Positions 37,464 to 46,380 of a stretch of 64,000 nt of DNA are shown here, piece by piece. The first letter of the stretch is position 1, and each line of letters opens with the position of its first letter. Made by a program: the position numbers and the translations under genes. Where the stretch lies: the NCBI GenBank assembly GCA_030765645.1, contig JAVCCE010000003.1, forward strand, positions 1 through 64,000, given 5' to 3'. The DNA comes from Candidatus Hinthialibacter antarcticus (GTDB lineage: Bacteria > Hinthialibacterota > Hinthialibacteria > Hinthialibacterales > Hinthialibacteraceae). The notes below the pieces were generated by a model, which worked only from the letters and a program-made list of their open reading frames with translations, did not search any database and was not told the origin of the DNA.

Positions 37464-38212
37464 TTTCTTGCATGGATAAATACACGCAATAGAAACGCAG
37501 CGTTCCCAATCAAATAGCGTTTCCATAACCGCCCCGGCTCTTGCGTCATGCGATGCAGCCACTCCAACCCGCAGGCCCTCATCCATTTCGGCGCCCGGGG
37601 GATGCGTCCCGAGTAAAAATTAAATAAGCCGCCGACGCCGACTGCGACGCGCGCACCGGTTTTCGCCGCGTGAGTTGTGATCCAGTTTTCTTGTTTGGGA
37701 ACGCCCATCGCGACCAGCAGAATGTCTGTTTTTGCGTTTCGGATTGTTTCGATAACTTGCGGTGTTTCATTTTCGTCAAAGAAACCATCGTGTACGCCAA
37801 CGACATTTATTTTTGGATATTGCCTCTCGAGGTTGTACTTCAATTCGTCTGCAACGCCGTGGGCGCCGCCGAGTAAAAATAGTTTGAGATTTGTTTCTTG
37901 CAGGGCTTCGCAGAATTGAGGGAACAAGTCTGTCCCGTTTACATTATCAACCAAAGGCGTCTTCATCCATCGCGCCGCGATTTGCATTCCAACGCCGTCT
38001 GCATATACCAAAGGCGCCTGTTGCAGAACGCTCCGGTATTCATGGTTGTTTGCTGCGATGTTGACGCAATGCGCGTTCATAAAACAAACCGGCGTCAATC
38101 CACTGACGCCGGTTTGTTGGATGATTTGACGAACCGCTTGGTTAAGCGAAACATTTTGAATCGTAACGTCAAACAGATTGATGGTTTGATTGGACTCGTC
38201 GTTTTGATTCAA
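37442..38212 (-). CDS. WecG/TagA/CpsF family glycosyltransferase
   Basis: 256 residues. Family landmarks: VCFMNAHCVNIAANNHEYR, PLVYADGVGMQIAARW, LKLFLLGGAHGVADELK, and ILLVAMGVPKQENWI. Members transfer an N-acetylmannosamine- or glucose-type sugar to a lipid-linked acceptor during surface polysaccharide or teichoic-acid-like assembly; they are peripheral to the inner membrane. The only early start is a TTG at 38212, 16 bases after the stop of the upstream pseudopilin gene, so the two are likely co-transcribed. A perfect 15-bp inverted repeat sits inside the coding sequence (38083-38118), which is unusual. Confidence 0.88.
   Translation of the reverse strand: MNQNDESNQTINLFDVTIQNVSLNQAVRQIIQQTGVSGLTPVCFMNAHCVNIAANNHEYRSVLQQAPLVYADGVGMQIAARWMKTPLVDNVNGTDLFPQFCEALQETNLKLFLLGGAHGVADELKYNLERQYPKINVVGVHDGFFDENETPQVIETIRNAKTDILLVAMGVPKQENWITTHAAKTGARVAVGVGGLFNFYSGRIPRAPKWMRACGLEWLHRMTQEPGRLWKRYLIGNAAFLLRVFIHARNKNGASN
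38083..38118 (-). other. Perfect 15-bp hairpin inside the glycosyltransferase gene
   Basis: AACAAACCGGCGTCA and TGACGCCGGTTTGTT are exact reverse complements separated by 6 bases. On the minus strand the right arm runs into TTTGTTTTATG, giving a weak U tract. It could be an intragenic terminator limiting read-through from the pseudopilin gene. Confidence 0.75.
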
Positions 38213-38228
38213 TGTGATTGTCCAACGG

Positions 38229-38867
38229 CTATTGGTTGATGCCGCCGCTGCCGCGCAGCGTAATATCGCCGGAACTGACTAAGCCGTTGCTTTGGTCATA
38301 CGGCAACCCGCGCACAATGTCGCCGAACCCTGCATTGATTCCCAATATCCCATCCGGGCCAATACCGATCAACACAAATTCGCCTGTATTCAACACACGC
38401 AGTCCAGTGATTTTTATGTTCGCTTCAAAAAAAGAGCCGAAGCCGTGATCGGGGCCGGCGCCTTCGGGGTCATTGTCGCCATAGCGGTAGGATTGCGCCC
38501 CGGATTCTTGCGGGAAGAACGGATCAATCGGCAGCGAGGCGATATAACTAATCGGGCTGGTGAGCGGGCCTAAGATGTCGAAGGTATTACGCGACTCGAA
38601 GTCATTGGCGCCGACCATGTTGAATATTTCTCTTAATCGTGTGTGGCCCCATTCTTGATCATCGTCCCACCAGTCGACCAGAAGCACGTTTCGGTCTGCT
38701 TGATTCATCTGTACCGCAGTCGCAGTGGCTTTCATGTCAGCCAGGTTGCGCGCTAACTTTGCGCGAATTTGTGCGTTGAGAAAATTAGGGACGGCAATTG
38801 CGGCTAAGATTCCAATGATGGCTACCACAATCAACAATTCAATAAGCGTAAATCCAGACTTGCGCAT
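38229..38867 (-). CDS. Type IV pilin/pseudopilin-like protein
   Basis: 212 residues. MRKSGFTLIELLIVVAIIGILAAIA is the class III prepilin leader, cleaved after Gly5 and methylated on Phe6, followed by a long hydrophobic helix and AVPNFLNAQIRAKLARNLADM. The C-terminus contains YDQSNGLVSSGDI, a motif shared with three other pilins in this window. Start at 38867 is supported by GGAGG. The processed protein is expected to assemble into or near a type II secretion pseudopilus or type IV pilus; no pilus ATPase, peptidase or secretin gene is here. Confidence 0.88.
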   Translation of the reverse strand: MRKSGFTLIELLIVVAIIGILAAIAVPNFLNAQIRAKLARNLADMKATATAVQMNQADRNVLLVDWWDDDQEWGHTRLREIFNMVGANDFESRNTFDILGPLTSPISYIASLPIDPFFPQESGAQSYRYGDNDPEGAGPDHGFGSFFEANIKITGLRVLNTGEFVLIGIGPDGILGINAGFGDIVRGLPYDQSNGLVSSGDITLRGSGGINQ

Positions 38868-39005
38868 TAACGTATCCTCCCACATCAATTGAAATAAAGG
38901 TCAAAGCAAAAGTGAATTAAACATTTTGTATATACAGATTTTATCATGGGAGAATGATGAAAGATAGAGAAAATGTATAGAGGATAAAAATAGACGAACG
39001 CCTGC

Positions 39006-39473
39006 TTAGAGGAGGCGGCAGGCGCGTTGTTTTCCATAATATTTCTGGTGATATTCTTCGGCGCGCCAGAAAGCGCTCGCTGGTTCGATGGTTGTGACGA
39101 TGGGGAGTTTAAAGTTGTCCGTTGCGTCCATTTCGGCTTTTGAGGCTTCGGCGGCAACCTGTTGTTCGGGTGTGTGATAAAAAATCGCCGAGCGATATTG
39201 CTCGCCCACATCCGGCCCTTGTCGGTTTAACTGCGTTGGGTTATGCGTCGTCCAGAAAATGTTGAGTAGTTGCTCATAGGTGATTATTTCAGGATCAAAC
39301 TCAACTTGTACGACTTCGGCGTGTCCGGTGGTTCCCGAACAAACGTCCTGGTAGGTCGGGTTGGCGAGATGGCCGCCCATATAACCGCTGACGGCGTCAA
39401 TCACGCCGTGTACTTTTCGGTATGCGTCTTCGACGCACCAAAAACAACCTTCTCCAAATGTGGCTTTTTCCAT
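39006..39473 (-). CDS. msrA: Peptide-methionine (S)-S-oxide reductase
   Basis: 155 residues, complete. Active-site GEGCFWCVEDAY with catalytic Cys10, followed by GVIDAVSGYMGG, CSGTTGHAEVVQVEFDP, and NPTQLNRQGPDVGEQYRSAIF, all standard for MsrA. The extra C-terminal Cys near the end (RACRLL) probably serves as resolving residue. It reduces methionine-S-sulfoxide in oxidised proteins with thioredoxin. No signal peptide, so cytoplasmic. AGGAG precedes the start. Stand-alone between two pseudopilin genes. Confidence 0.96.
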   Translation of the reverse strand: MEKATFGEGCFWCVEDAYRKVHGVIDAVSGYMGGHLANPTYQDVCSGTTGHAEVVQVEFDPEIITYEQLLNIFWTTHNPTQLNRQGPDVGEQYRSAIFYHTPEQQVAAEASKAEMDATDNFKLPIVTTIEPASAFWRAEEYHQKYYGKQRACRLL

Positions 39474-39615
39474 CGCAGTGGCTCCTTGTTTGTTTCTTCC
39501 ATTGTATCGAGGAAATGTGCATCTGAGAAATCAAATTGAAATGAAAAAACGGGACGAATGAATGCTTCGCCCCGTCTGAATGAAGTGCGTCTCATTTGAG
39601 TTCATTTCTGCTTGG

Positions 39616-40233
39616 TTACTGTCGGTCGGCGCCGCCTTTTTTGGCATAGAAGTTTTCGCCGCGATAAATGTCGCCGGGCGAGATCAGCCCGTTGGTAGAA
39701 TCATAATAACTGCCCGCCAGCCATCCCGCGCCAGCAGGCAAGCCAACATTGGTATATTTTAAGTCGGGGCCGGGGCTGCCGGTTTTCCAGGTCGAACTAC
39801 CCCACGCTCGATACCAAGGGTGGTTTGATGATTTCGCGCTTCCTTCATAGCCATGAAATACATCCGTCCCATAGTCATAACTTAACGGCCCGTTGGGTCC
39901 GCCGATGCGGTGATGCTCTGAGCCTTGTAGAACATCGTCTGCTTGGAACACGTCGGCCAAAATGTTGGGCATGTAGGAGACTGGCGTCGTCAGTAACACA
40001 TACGAATAGACCCAACCGTGGCTTTGCGTCTCCGTGTCTTGGGGCGGGCGACCATTGTCAACGCGATACATGGTGAGCGCGGTGGCAAGAGTGCGCAGGT
40101 CTGACTCAATGCGGGCGAGTTTGGCGCGAATTTGCGCGTTCATAAAATTTGGAACCGCAATCGCCGCCAATATTCCAATAATCGCGACAACAATCAATAA
40201 TTCAATCAGCGTGAATCCACATTGTTTTTTCAT
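39616..40233 (-). CDS. Type IV pilin/pseudopilin-like protein
   Basis: 205 residues starting MKKQCGFTLIELLIVVAI, leader cleaved after Gly6, then the N-terminal pilin helix and FMNAQIRAKLARIESDLRTL. The C-terminal part has YYDSTNGLISPGDI, as in the other three pilins. GGGGAG lies upstream of the start. Closest in the window to the 38229-38867 protein. No partner genes adjacent. Confidence 0.88.
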   Translation of the reverse strand: MKKQCGFTLIELLIVVAIIGILAAIAVPNFMNAQIRAKLARIESDLRTLATALTMYRVDNGRPPQDTETQSHGWVYSYVLLTTPVSYMPNILADVFQADDVLQGSEHHRIGGPNGPLSYDYGTDVFHGYEGSAKSSNHPWYRAWGSSTWKTGSPGPDLKYTNVGLPAGAGWLAGSYYDSTNGLISPGDIYRGENFYAKKGGADRQ

Positions 40234-40449
40234 CTTCTACTCCCCAAATCAATAAAAAATATACACCCCGTTATCTTATATATCTGTGTTGGGATGTCAA
40301 TCGAAATCATTCGCATGAGTGAAGGAAAGGCGATTTGCGGCGCAAAGGCAATCGGGCAAGCATGGTGAAGCGTTGCGTGCGTTACCAAGCAATCGTACAT
40401 TGTCTGTGCGTAGCTAGTACAATATAGCGAATCATTTAAAGGATTTTCA

Positions 40450-41121
40450 ATGCCAATTCGTTTAGACAATGTGACGAAGACCTACCGTCGCGGTGATGAA
40501 GTTGTCATTGCGCTTAACAATGCGTCGTTTGAATTGAGTGATGGAGAAATGGTTGCGATGGTGGGGCCATCCGGCTGCGGAAAATCAACCTGCTTGAATT
40601 TAACGGCTGGCGTTGACCTGCCTGACCAAGGCAAGATTTTTATCAATGGAACGGATTTGACGCAAGCGAGCGAAGCCGAATTAACGCGCCATCGGCGTTT
40701 TGGCGTGGGGGTGGTGTTTCAGGCGTTTCATTTGCTGCCCCATTTAACGGTTGAAGAAAACGTGGCGCTTCCGCAAGCCATCGCAGGCAGACGCGACCGT
40801 GAATGGGTTCGCGAACTGGTCAACCGGGTGGGGTTGACGCACCGCGCCGGACATTACCCCTCCGAACTCTCCGGCGGCGAGCAACAACGCACCGCTGTCG
40901 CCCGCGCATTGGCGTTGCGCCCGATGCTGATTGTCGCCGATGAACCAACGGGCAATTTAGATTCGCAGTCCGGTCAACGTGTGTTGGAACTGCTCAACCA
41001 ATTGAGGCGAGAACAAAACGCGGCGTTATTGCTGGCGACGCATGACGACAACATCGCCGCCGGCGCCGACCGGGTGGTTCGTTTGCAAGACGGCGTCATT
41101 GAGGCCATCGAAGCCCGATGA
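40450..41121 (+). CDS. ABC transporter ATP-binding protein (LolD/MacB/AttE type)
   Basis: 223 residues. Walker [10 protein letters not shown], signature [15 protein letters not shown], Walker [14 protein letters not shown] and H-loop LLATHD are all present; it belongs to the small MacB/LolD group. It overlaps the next gene, a large FtsX-type permease, by 4 bases (ATGA), so the two are translationally coupled. Together with the lipocalin-like third gene, the set corresponds to AttEFGH-type systems. Start preceded by AAAGGA. Likely works in lipoprotein or lipid traffic from the inner membrane; exact cargo unknown. Confidence 0.93.
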   Translation: MPIRLDNVTKTYRRGDEVVIALNNASFELSDGEMVAMVGPSGCGKSTCLNLTAGVDLPDQGKIFINGTDLTQASEAELTRHRRFGVGVVFQAFHLLPHLTVEENVALPQAIAGRRDREWVRELVNRVGLTHRAGHYPSELSGGEQQRTAVARALALRPMLIVADEPTGNLDSQSGQRVLELLNQLRREQNAALLLATHDDNIAAGADRVVRLQDGVIEAIEAR

Positions 41122-43670
41122 TTATACAAGCGTTTTTTCTGCGACCTGTTCGCCGACGACCTGTCCGTTTTTTGTTGACGGCGCTCGGCGTCGCCATCGG
41201 CGCGGCGTCCGTTGTCGCGACGGTGCTTGCGTGTCAGGCCGCTGTTCGTTCGATGGAAGAAGACATCAAAGAACTCGCCGGGCGAACCAAATTAGAAATC
41301 TCCCGCCCGGGCGATTTAGATGAACAACTGCTTGGAGAGATACGCCATTTCGCGCGCGACGCCGTGTTTGCGCCCGTGTTAGATGAGCGCGTCTTGGTTC
41401 CTCAACTTGATGATCTCGTTCGATTTTTTGGATTAGACTTGCTCTCGGACGATTTGGTTCGAGGCCTTGATTGGGACGAGGGCGAGGCGTTCGGCGAAGA
41501 ACAGTTTACGCAACTCTTACGCGGCGAAGGCGTTATGCTGCCGACGCCCTTAGCGAAACAACTCGCGATTCGCGTAGGCGATTCCATAGAACTCTCGTTG
41601 CGAAGCGAACGAATAAAAGTCCCTGTGGCTGGGGTGTTTTCGCCGCCAAGCGGGACGTCGGCCTGGGACCGGGTCATCGTGGCGGATATCGCGTATGCGC
41701 AGCAATTGTTCGGGCGCGCCGGACGCATTGACCGCATTGAGTTGATGCCGCGGCGCGGGGTACCCGTCGATGCATTGCGCGCGAGTTTGCGCGAAGCGCT
41801 GCCCAATGAATATCGCATCGAACAGCCCGACGACCGCGCGAACCAAACCAACCGCATGGTCAGCGCATTACGATTTAACCTCACAGCCTTGTCGGGCATC
41901 TCACTGTTGGTCGGCGGCGTGTTGGTGGCGACTACGTTGTACACGTCTATCGTGCAGCGTCGCTATTGGATCGCCATGCTGCGTTCGTTGGGCGCATCCA
42001 AAAGTCAGTTGGCGTTCGCCGTGTTAGCCGAAGCCGCCGCCATTGGCGTGGTCGGCGGTTTGCTTGGGGCGTTGGGCGGGTTCGCTGGCGCACAAGTCGC
42101 GCTGGCCAGCGTACGCGCAACTATGTCTGTTTTGGTGCGCGACGCTCCTCAATCAGAAATCGTCTGGCAGCCCTGGTTGCTCTGGCTTGGGGTTGGTCTC
42201 GGCGCGGTGACCTCGATGGCGTCTGCGTTCGGCCCTTTGCTCGAAGCCTGGAAAACGCCTCCGCTGCAAGCGTTGAATAGCGAACGCCCTGAGTATCGAA
42301 ACGCAAAATCCTATCAAAAACCAATGCTGCTCGCAGCGGGATTTATTGTTGCAACGGTTGCGCTTTCGCTGGCGCCGCCAATCTACGATTTGCCCTACGC
42401 CGCCTTGGGCGCGTCGCTCGCAATCTTGGCGGCGTTGATCGTATTGATGGGGCCGCTACTCGACGCGAGCGCTGCGCTAGCCCATCGCTTTCGTCGCGGC
42501 CCATTTGCGAGCACAATGCAACTCGCTTTTGCCGGGCTGATTGCGGGCCGAAATCGCGCTGCGTGGGCGGCGGGCGCCATCGGCGTTTCGGTCGCGCTCG
42601 CAGTCGGCATGTCGATCATGGTGACGTCGTTTCGGCAGACAATCGTAGACTGGACGGAACAGGGATTGCGTTCCGATATTTGGATCCGTTCCGTTTCATC
42701 GCAAACCGGGCTTCCATCAGGGCGCTTGTCGCCGGAAGCGCTTTCTATCGTACATACGTTGTTTGACGCCGATCAGATTGACGCCTTTCACATGGGAGAG
42801 GCGTTTATTCAGGGTGAAAAAATCATCTTTGCGGCGGGCGAATTTTCTATTGTGCAAAAACGCGGCGGCGTTCCATTTCGCGGCGGGCGTGATTCAAAAG
42901 ACGTCTTCGCCGAAACGCTGCAAACCCACGGCGCCATCGTCAACGAAGCGTTTTCGCGTAAGTTCGGTGTTGGCGAAGGCGATGTGGTTGAACTGCAAAC
43001 GCGCGGCGGTTTAATTCAACGCCGCGTCGTAGGCGTGTATTACGATTATTCGAGCCATGAAGGGACCTTGATAATCGACCGCAATGATTTTCTCGAATTG
43101 CACCCCGACGATGGCCCGCAAGGCATCGCATTGTTTTTGCCGCCGGACGCGAATTTACCTGCGGCGCGTGAGCGTTTGCGCGAGGCGTTTGCGGGGCGCT
43201 GGTTTATCGAAATCTTTTTGAACCGCGAACTCAAACAAGAAATCTTGAAGATTTTTGAACGGACATTCGCTATCACGGCTGCGCTTCAAGCCATCGCGTC
43301 GCTGGTCGCGGCGATTGCCGTTGTGATGGTATTGTTCGCGCTGGTGAATGAACGTAAACAGGACCTGTCGCTGCTTCGCATCCTCGGCGCCGCCCGTTGG
43401 CAAACCGCCAAACTGGTTTTATGGAAAGCGGGCATTCTCGGCGCCATTGGCGGCGCGGGCGGATTGGCGGCGGGCGCGGTCATCGGCGTGATTCTCGTCA
43501 AAGTCGTTAACCTGCAATCGTTTCGCTGGTCGTTGCAATTGATCTGGCCCGTCGGCGATTTGCTGATGTTATACGGCGTGGTGGTGGCCGCTTGCGCGTT
43601 GGCGGGAGCGGTCCCTGCATGGGTCGTTGCTAAACGAAATTTGCAATCGGTGATTTGTGATGATGCGTAA
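41118..43670 (+). CDS. FtsX-like ABC permease, double-unit
   Basis: 850 residues with two FtsX/MacB-PCD halves, about ten membrane segments: an N-terminal anchor (PVRFLLTALGVAIGAASVVATVLA), a periplasmic domain, a three-helix FtsX unit about 265-385, further helices about 395-460 (LLAAGFIVATVALSLAPP), a second anchor (WAAGAIGVSVALAVGMSI), a second periplasmic domain and a C-terminal FtsX unit. It equals a fusion of the two separate permeases (AttF and AttG) of other bacteria. It pairs with the ATPase before it and overlaps the lipocalin gene after it. Confidence 0.9.
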   Translation: MIIQAFFLRPVRRRPVRFLLTALGVAIGAASVVATVLACQAAVRSMEEDIKELAGRTKLEISRPGDLDEQLLGEIRHFARDAVFAPVLDERVLVPQLDDLVRFFGLDLLSDDLVRGLDWDEGEAFGEEQFTQLLRGEGVMLPTPLAKQLAIRVGDSIELSLRSERIKVPVAGVFSPPSGTSAWDRVIVADIAYAQQLFGRAGRIDRIELMPRRGVPVDALRASLREALPNEYRIEQPDDRANQTNRMVSALRFNLTALSGISLLVGGVLVATTLYTSIVQRRYWIAMLRSLGASKSQLAFAVLAEAAAIGVVGGLLGALGGFAGAQVALASVRATMSVLVRDAPQSEIVWQPWLLWLGVGLGAVTSMASAFGPLLEAWKTPPLQALNSERPEYRNAKSYQKPMLLAAGFIVATVALSLAPPIYDLPYAALGASLAILAALIVLMGPLLDASAALAHRFRRGPFASTMQLAFAGLIAGRNRAAWAAGAIGVSVALAVGMSIMVTSFRQTIVDWTEQGLRSDIWIRSVSSQTGLPSGRLSPEALSIVHTLFDADQIDAFHMGEAFIQGEKIIFAAGEFSIVQKRGGVPFRGGRDSKDVFAETLQTHGAIVNEAFSRKFGVGEGDVVELQTRGGLIQRRVVGVYYDYSSHEGTLIIDRNDFLELHPDDGPQGIALFLPPDANLPAARERLREAFAGRWFIEIFLNRELKQEILKIFERTFAITAALQAIASLVAAIAVVMVLFALVNERKQDLSLLRILGAARWQTAKLVLWKAGILGAIGGAGGLAAGAVIGVILVKVVNLQSFRWSLQLIWPVGDLLMLYGVVVAACALAGAVPAWVVAKRNLQSVICDDA

Positions 43671-44748
43671 ATTGTTTTTTCTATTATTACTGAGCGCTGC
43701 CTTTGTGAATGCGCAAGAAATGGAATGGAAGAAAATTGTTCCTCCCTTAGAATTTTCCTTTCCGCGCGATCATGGCTCGCATCCTGACTATCGCACCGAA
43801 TGGTGGTACTTCACCGGGCAAGTCCAAACACGGGAGGGACGCCGCTTTGGCTATCAGTTCACCATTTTCCGCGTTGGCATTCAGGCTGGAGAGAAAAAGG
43901 CTGATGAGCCGGATATGGCGCCGCGACAGATATTGGCGGGGCACTTCGCGATTGCGGATATTCAGAATAACGGCTTTCGGTTCGCAGAGCGCTTTCGCCG
44001 CATCGGCGCGGGTTTCGCTGACGCGGCGCTGGACGATATGCACGCATGGATCGGCGATTGGGAACTCAAGCGTAATGGGAACGGCGAAGTGAGCATCTCG
44101 GCTTTGGATCGAGAGACGGCGATTGGGGTCGAGTTTTCGCTCTCTCCATCAAAGCCGCTGGTGTTTCAAGAAAACGGCGGTTATTCAAAAAAAGGCAGCG
44201 AGAGCGGCAACGCTTCCGCCTACCTGAGCTGGACGCGAATGAAAACGGATGGCGTTTTGTCTTTCGATGGAGATGAGTATCCCGTCAGCGGCGCCTCATG
44301 GTTTGACCATGAATGGGGTTCATCGCAACTGGGCGAAGGCGTTCAGGGGTGGGACTGGTTTGGTCTGCATCTTGATGATGGTCGCGACCTGATGCTCTAC
44401 GGTTTGCGTAACAACGATGGTGAATTCATCCCCGAATCGGGTGGGACATTGGTCGACGCGGACGGGACGGCCCATCCACTCACGCGTGACGATTTCACTA
44501 TGGTTCCATTACAAACCTGGAACAGTCCAATCACTGGCGCGAACTATCCTGTCCGTTGGGAAATTGCGGTTCCAGACAAAAATATTTCGTTTCAAATTCA
44601 GCCGATGGTTGATGAAGCCGAAATGAACGCCGTCAGTTCATTGGGCGTGATTTATTGGGAAGGCCCGGTCGAGATGATTGGCAAAACCACCGGGCGCGGT
44701 TACATGGAACTTTCCGGCTACGCGACCAATCTGGAAGACCGTTTTTAG
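43663..44748 (+). CDS. AttH/CrtC-like secreted lipocalin-fold hydrolase
   Basis: 361 residues: signal peptide (MRKLFFLLLLSAAFVNA), then the conserved FPRDHGSHPDYRTEWWYFTG and later WFDHEWGSSQ motifs of the AttH/carotenoid-1,2-hydratase (CrtC) superfamily of double lipocalins. Starts overlap the permease stop; 43663 is chosen, with ATG at 43660 in another frame. In other bacteria this gene regularly follows the AttE-F-G transporter genes. Proposed functions include lipid or ester binding and hydrolysis in the periplasm; a true carotenoid role is unlikely since no carotenoid genes are adjacent. Confidence 0.9.
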   Translation: MRKLFFLLLLSAAFVNAQEMEWKKIVPPLEFSFPRDHGSHPDYRTEWWYFTGQVQTREGRRFGYQFTIFRVGIQAGEKKADEPDMAPRQILAGHFAIADIQNNGFRFAERFRRIGAGFADAALDDMHAWIGDWELKRNGNGEVSISALDRETAIGVEFSLSPSKPLVFQENGGYSKKGSESGNASAYLSWTRMKTDGVLSFDGDEYPVSGASWFDHEWGSSQLGEGVQGWDWFGLHLDDGRDLMLYGLRNNDGEFIPESGGTLVDADGTAHPLTRDDFTMVPLQTWNSPITGANYPVRWEIAVPDKNISFQIQPMVDEAEMNAVSSLGVIYWEGPVEMIGKTTGRGYMELSGYATNLEDRF

Positions 44749-44787
44749 GTTCCAAATCAAAGATAAATTACTATAGATATAATTTGC

Positions 44788-44816
44788 TTGACAAGAGGCC
44801 CGCTTCCTGGTTAATT
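44788..44816 (+). promoter_or_regulatory. Sigma-70-type promoter of the small transcription unit
   Basis: A perfect TTGACA (44788-44793), a 17-base spacer and TTAATT (44811-44816). Transcription would start near 44822, 27 bases before the small ORF. Confidence 0.7.
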
Positions 44817-44848
44817 ATGGGCAGAGCAGAGAGGAGGTGGTCCACTTT

Positions 44849-44917
44849 ATGTTAGATGACTGTACCTATTGTCGTACGTCGTATAGCTCAGGTGGCTGCG
44901 GAGGTGAGGAGGGTTAG
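44849..44917 (+). CDS. 22-residue Cys/Gly-rich peptide
   Basis: ATG with a strong AGGAGGTGG ribosome site 8-11 bases upstream. The peptide starts MLDDCTYCRTSY, giving Cys5-x2-Cys8, and ends SSGGCGGEEG with Cys17. Promoter and terminator bracket it closely. The composition could suit a zinc-binding micro-protein or a ribosomally made precursor that is modified afterwards, but no modification enzyme lies nearby. Too short for codon statistics, so confidence is limited; the ribosome site is the main support. Confidence 0.5.
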   Translation: MLDDCTYCRTSYSSGGCGGEEG

Positions 44918-45022
44918 TCGGATATCGGGCGGTATATGAGGCCCGGAGCGCCGCACCCTACTCCTGAATCTTGTTTGCGGCGTTGAGGCTCTCCACGCTC
45001 TTCAATCCAACCAGTTCACCGT

Positions 45023-45056
45023 ACGGGGGCGATGAAATTCCATCGCCCCCGTTTTA
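45023..45056 (+). terminator. Rho-independent terminator of the small unit
   Basis: A perfect 12-bp stem: ACGGGGGCGATG / CATCGCCCCCGT, 6-base loop, followed by TTTT. Confidence 0.9.
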
Positions 45057-45128
45057 CGTTATGATTGAATCAACGAACCGTAATCTGCTGTGTTTTTATT
45101 TTGTGCGTAAGATGGTTTGGAGCCTGTT

Positions 45129-46379
45129 ATGACTCAAGTGGATGTGGCTGTCATTGGCGCTGGTCTGGCCGGCTTATGTTGTGCGCGCAAGTTGCATCGT
45201 CATGGAATTGATGTTGGCGTCTATGAAGCCTCGGATGAAGTCGGTGGGCGGATACGCACCGATTTGCTAGACGGGTTTATTTTAGATCGTGGGTTTCAAG
45301 TGTTTCTGACGTCTTATCCCGAAGCGCAGTCGGTGCTCGATTATAACCTCTTGCAATTACATCCATTTGAACCAGGCGCGATTGTCCGCTATGCCAATGA
45401 ATTCCATGTGATCGCCGACCCCATGCGAATGGTGAGCAGCGGGTTGCAGACGCTGTTTACTCCGATTGGTTCGTTGTCGGACAAATTTCGTATTGCGTTG
45501 TTGCGCGGCGATGTTTGTAATCCGCCGTTGCATTCGCTTTTTTTACGGACCGAACAAACAACCGTTAGCCGATTAAAAGACTTTGGTTTTTCTGACTTGA
45601 TTATCGAGCGTTTTTTTCGTCCCTTTTTTGGCGGCGTTTTTTTAGAACGCGAACTGTCAACGTCGAGCCGTATGTTTGATTTTTTGTTCCGCATGTTTTC
45701 GCAAGGCGACGCCACGTTGCCGCAAGATGGAATGGCGGCGATTCCCAGACAATTGTCGAATGAGATTCCGGCGGACCGAATTCATCTCGAAGCAAAAGTT
45801 GAAAAAATTACGGACGCAGGCGTCCGGTTGAAATCCGGGGACGAGATCAAAGCAAAGTCGGTGGTGATTGCAACGGACGGCGCTGATGCGGCGGCGTTGC
45901 ATTTGAGCGCTTCGCCCAAAGCGTTCCAGTCGGTCCGCTGTTTGTATTTTTCGGCGGACCAATCGCCCGTCAACCGACCGATATTAGTTTTGAACGGGAA
46001 CGGCGCCGGGCCAATCAACAACATTTGTACGCCAAGCGATATCGCGCCCGGTTATGCGCCAAAAGGGCAGACGTTGATTTCCGTATCCGTCATCGGCCAG
46101 CAGGCAATGGACGAAAGTGAATTGTTGCGCTTGGTGCAAAAACAACTCAAAGAATGGTATGGCAGCGTAACGGAAACTTGGCGGTATTTATTATCCTATT
46201 CAATTGACCGGGCCTTGCCCAAACAAATGCCGCCTGCCTTGCATATGCCGCAACGCCCCGTGCGAGTGCGACCCGGGTTATATATTTGCGGAGACCATAT
46301 TGATAACGCGTCCATCAACGGCGCGATGGTTTCAGGCCGCCGCGCCGCCGAAGCGCTGATTGAAGATTTGTCGAATTAG
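45129..46379 (+). CDS. FAD-dependent amine-oxidase/phytoene-desaturase-like oxidoreductase
   Basis: 416 residues. N-terminal dinucleotide fold VAVIGAGLAGLCCARKLHRHG, then VYEASDEVGGRIRTD, the second FAD motif of flavin amine oxidases and desaturases; C-terminal GLYICGDHIDNASINGAMVSG completes the FAD site. The middle (FLTSYPEAQSVLDYN, RFFRPFFGGVFLERE) is like plant and cyanobacterial desaturase-like oxidoreductases of unknown substrate. Start at 45129 with GGAG 7 bases upstream. No pathway partner adjacent. Confidence 0.88.
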   Translation: MTQVDVAVIGAGLAGLCCARKLHRHGIDVGVYEASDEVGGRIRTDLLDGFILDRGFQVFLTSYPEAQSVLDYNLLQLHPFEPGAIVRYANEFHVIADPMRMVSSGLQTLFTPIGSLSDKFRIALLRGDVCNPPLHSLFLRTEQTTVSRLKDFGFSDLIIERFFRPFFGGVFLERELSTSSRMFDFLFRMFSQGDATLPQDGMAAIPRQLSNEIPADRIHLEAKVEKITDAGVRLKSGDEIKAKSVVIATDGADAAALHLSASPKAFQSVRCLYFSADQSPVNRPILVLNGNGAGPINNICTPSDIAPGYAPKGQTLISVSVIGQQAMDESELLRLVQKQLKEWYGSVTETWRYLLSYSIDRALPKQMPPALHMPQRPVRVRPGLYICGDHIDNASINGAMVSGRRAAEALIEDLSN

Positions 46380-46380
46380 A

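Larger units (their letters stand above)
44822..45056 (+). ncRNA. Candidate small transcript of about 235 nt
   Basis: A stand-alone promoter-to-terminator unit between the AttH-like gene and the FAD oxidoreductase gene. Besides a 22-codon ORF (44849-44917), the downstream half can fold: GGGCGG with CCGC/CCC around 44927-44958, and GCGTTGAG with CTCCACGC around 44980-44998. This leaves open whether the product is RNA, peptide, or both. No Rfam family was recognised. Confidence 0.5.

Noticed and set aside
43663-44748. Annotation as carotenoid hydratase
   Set aside because: Fold matches the AttH/CrtC superfamily but the operon partners are an ABC transporter and no carotenoid genes occur.
44879-44905. 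TATAGCTCAGGTGGC looks like the D-arm start of a tRNA
   Set aside because: No anticodon arm, no TTCGA/TTCAA T-loop and no acceptor pairing at the right distance; the bases fall within the small peptide ORF.
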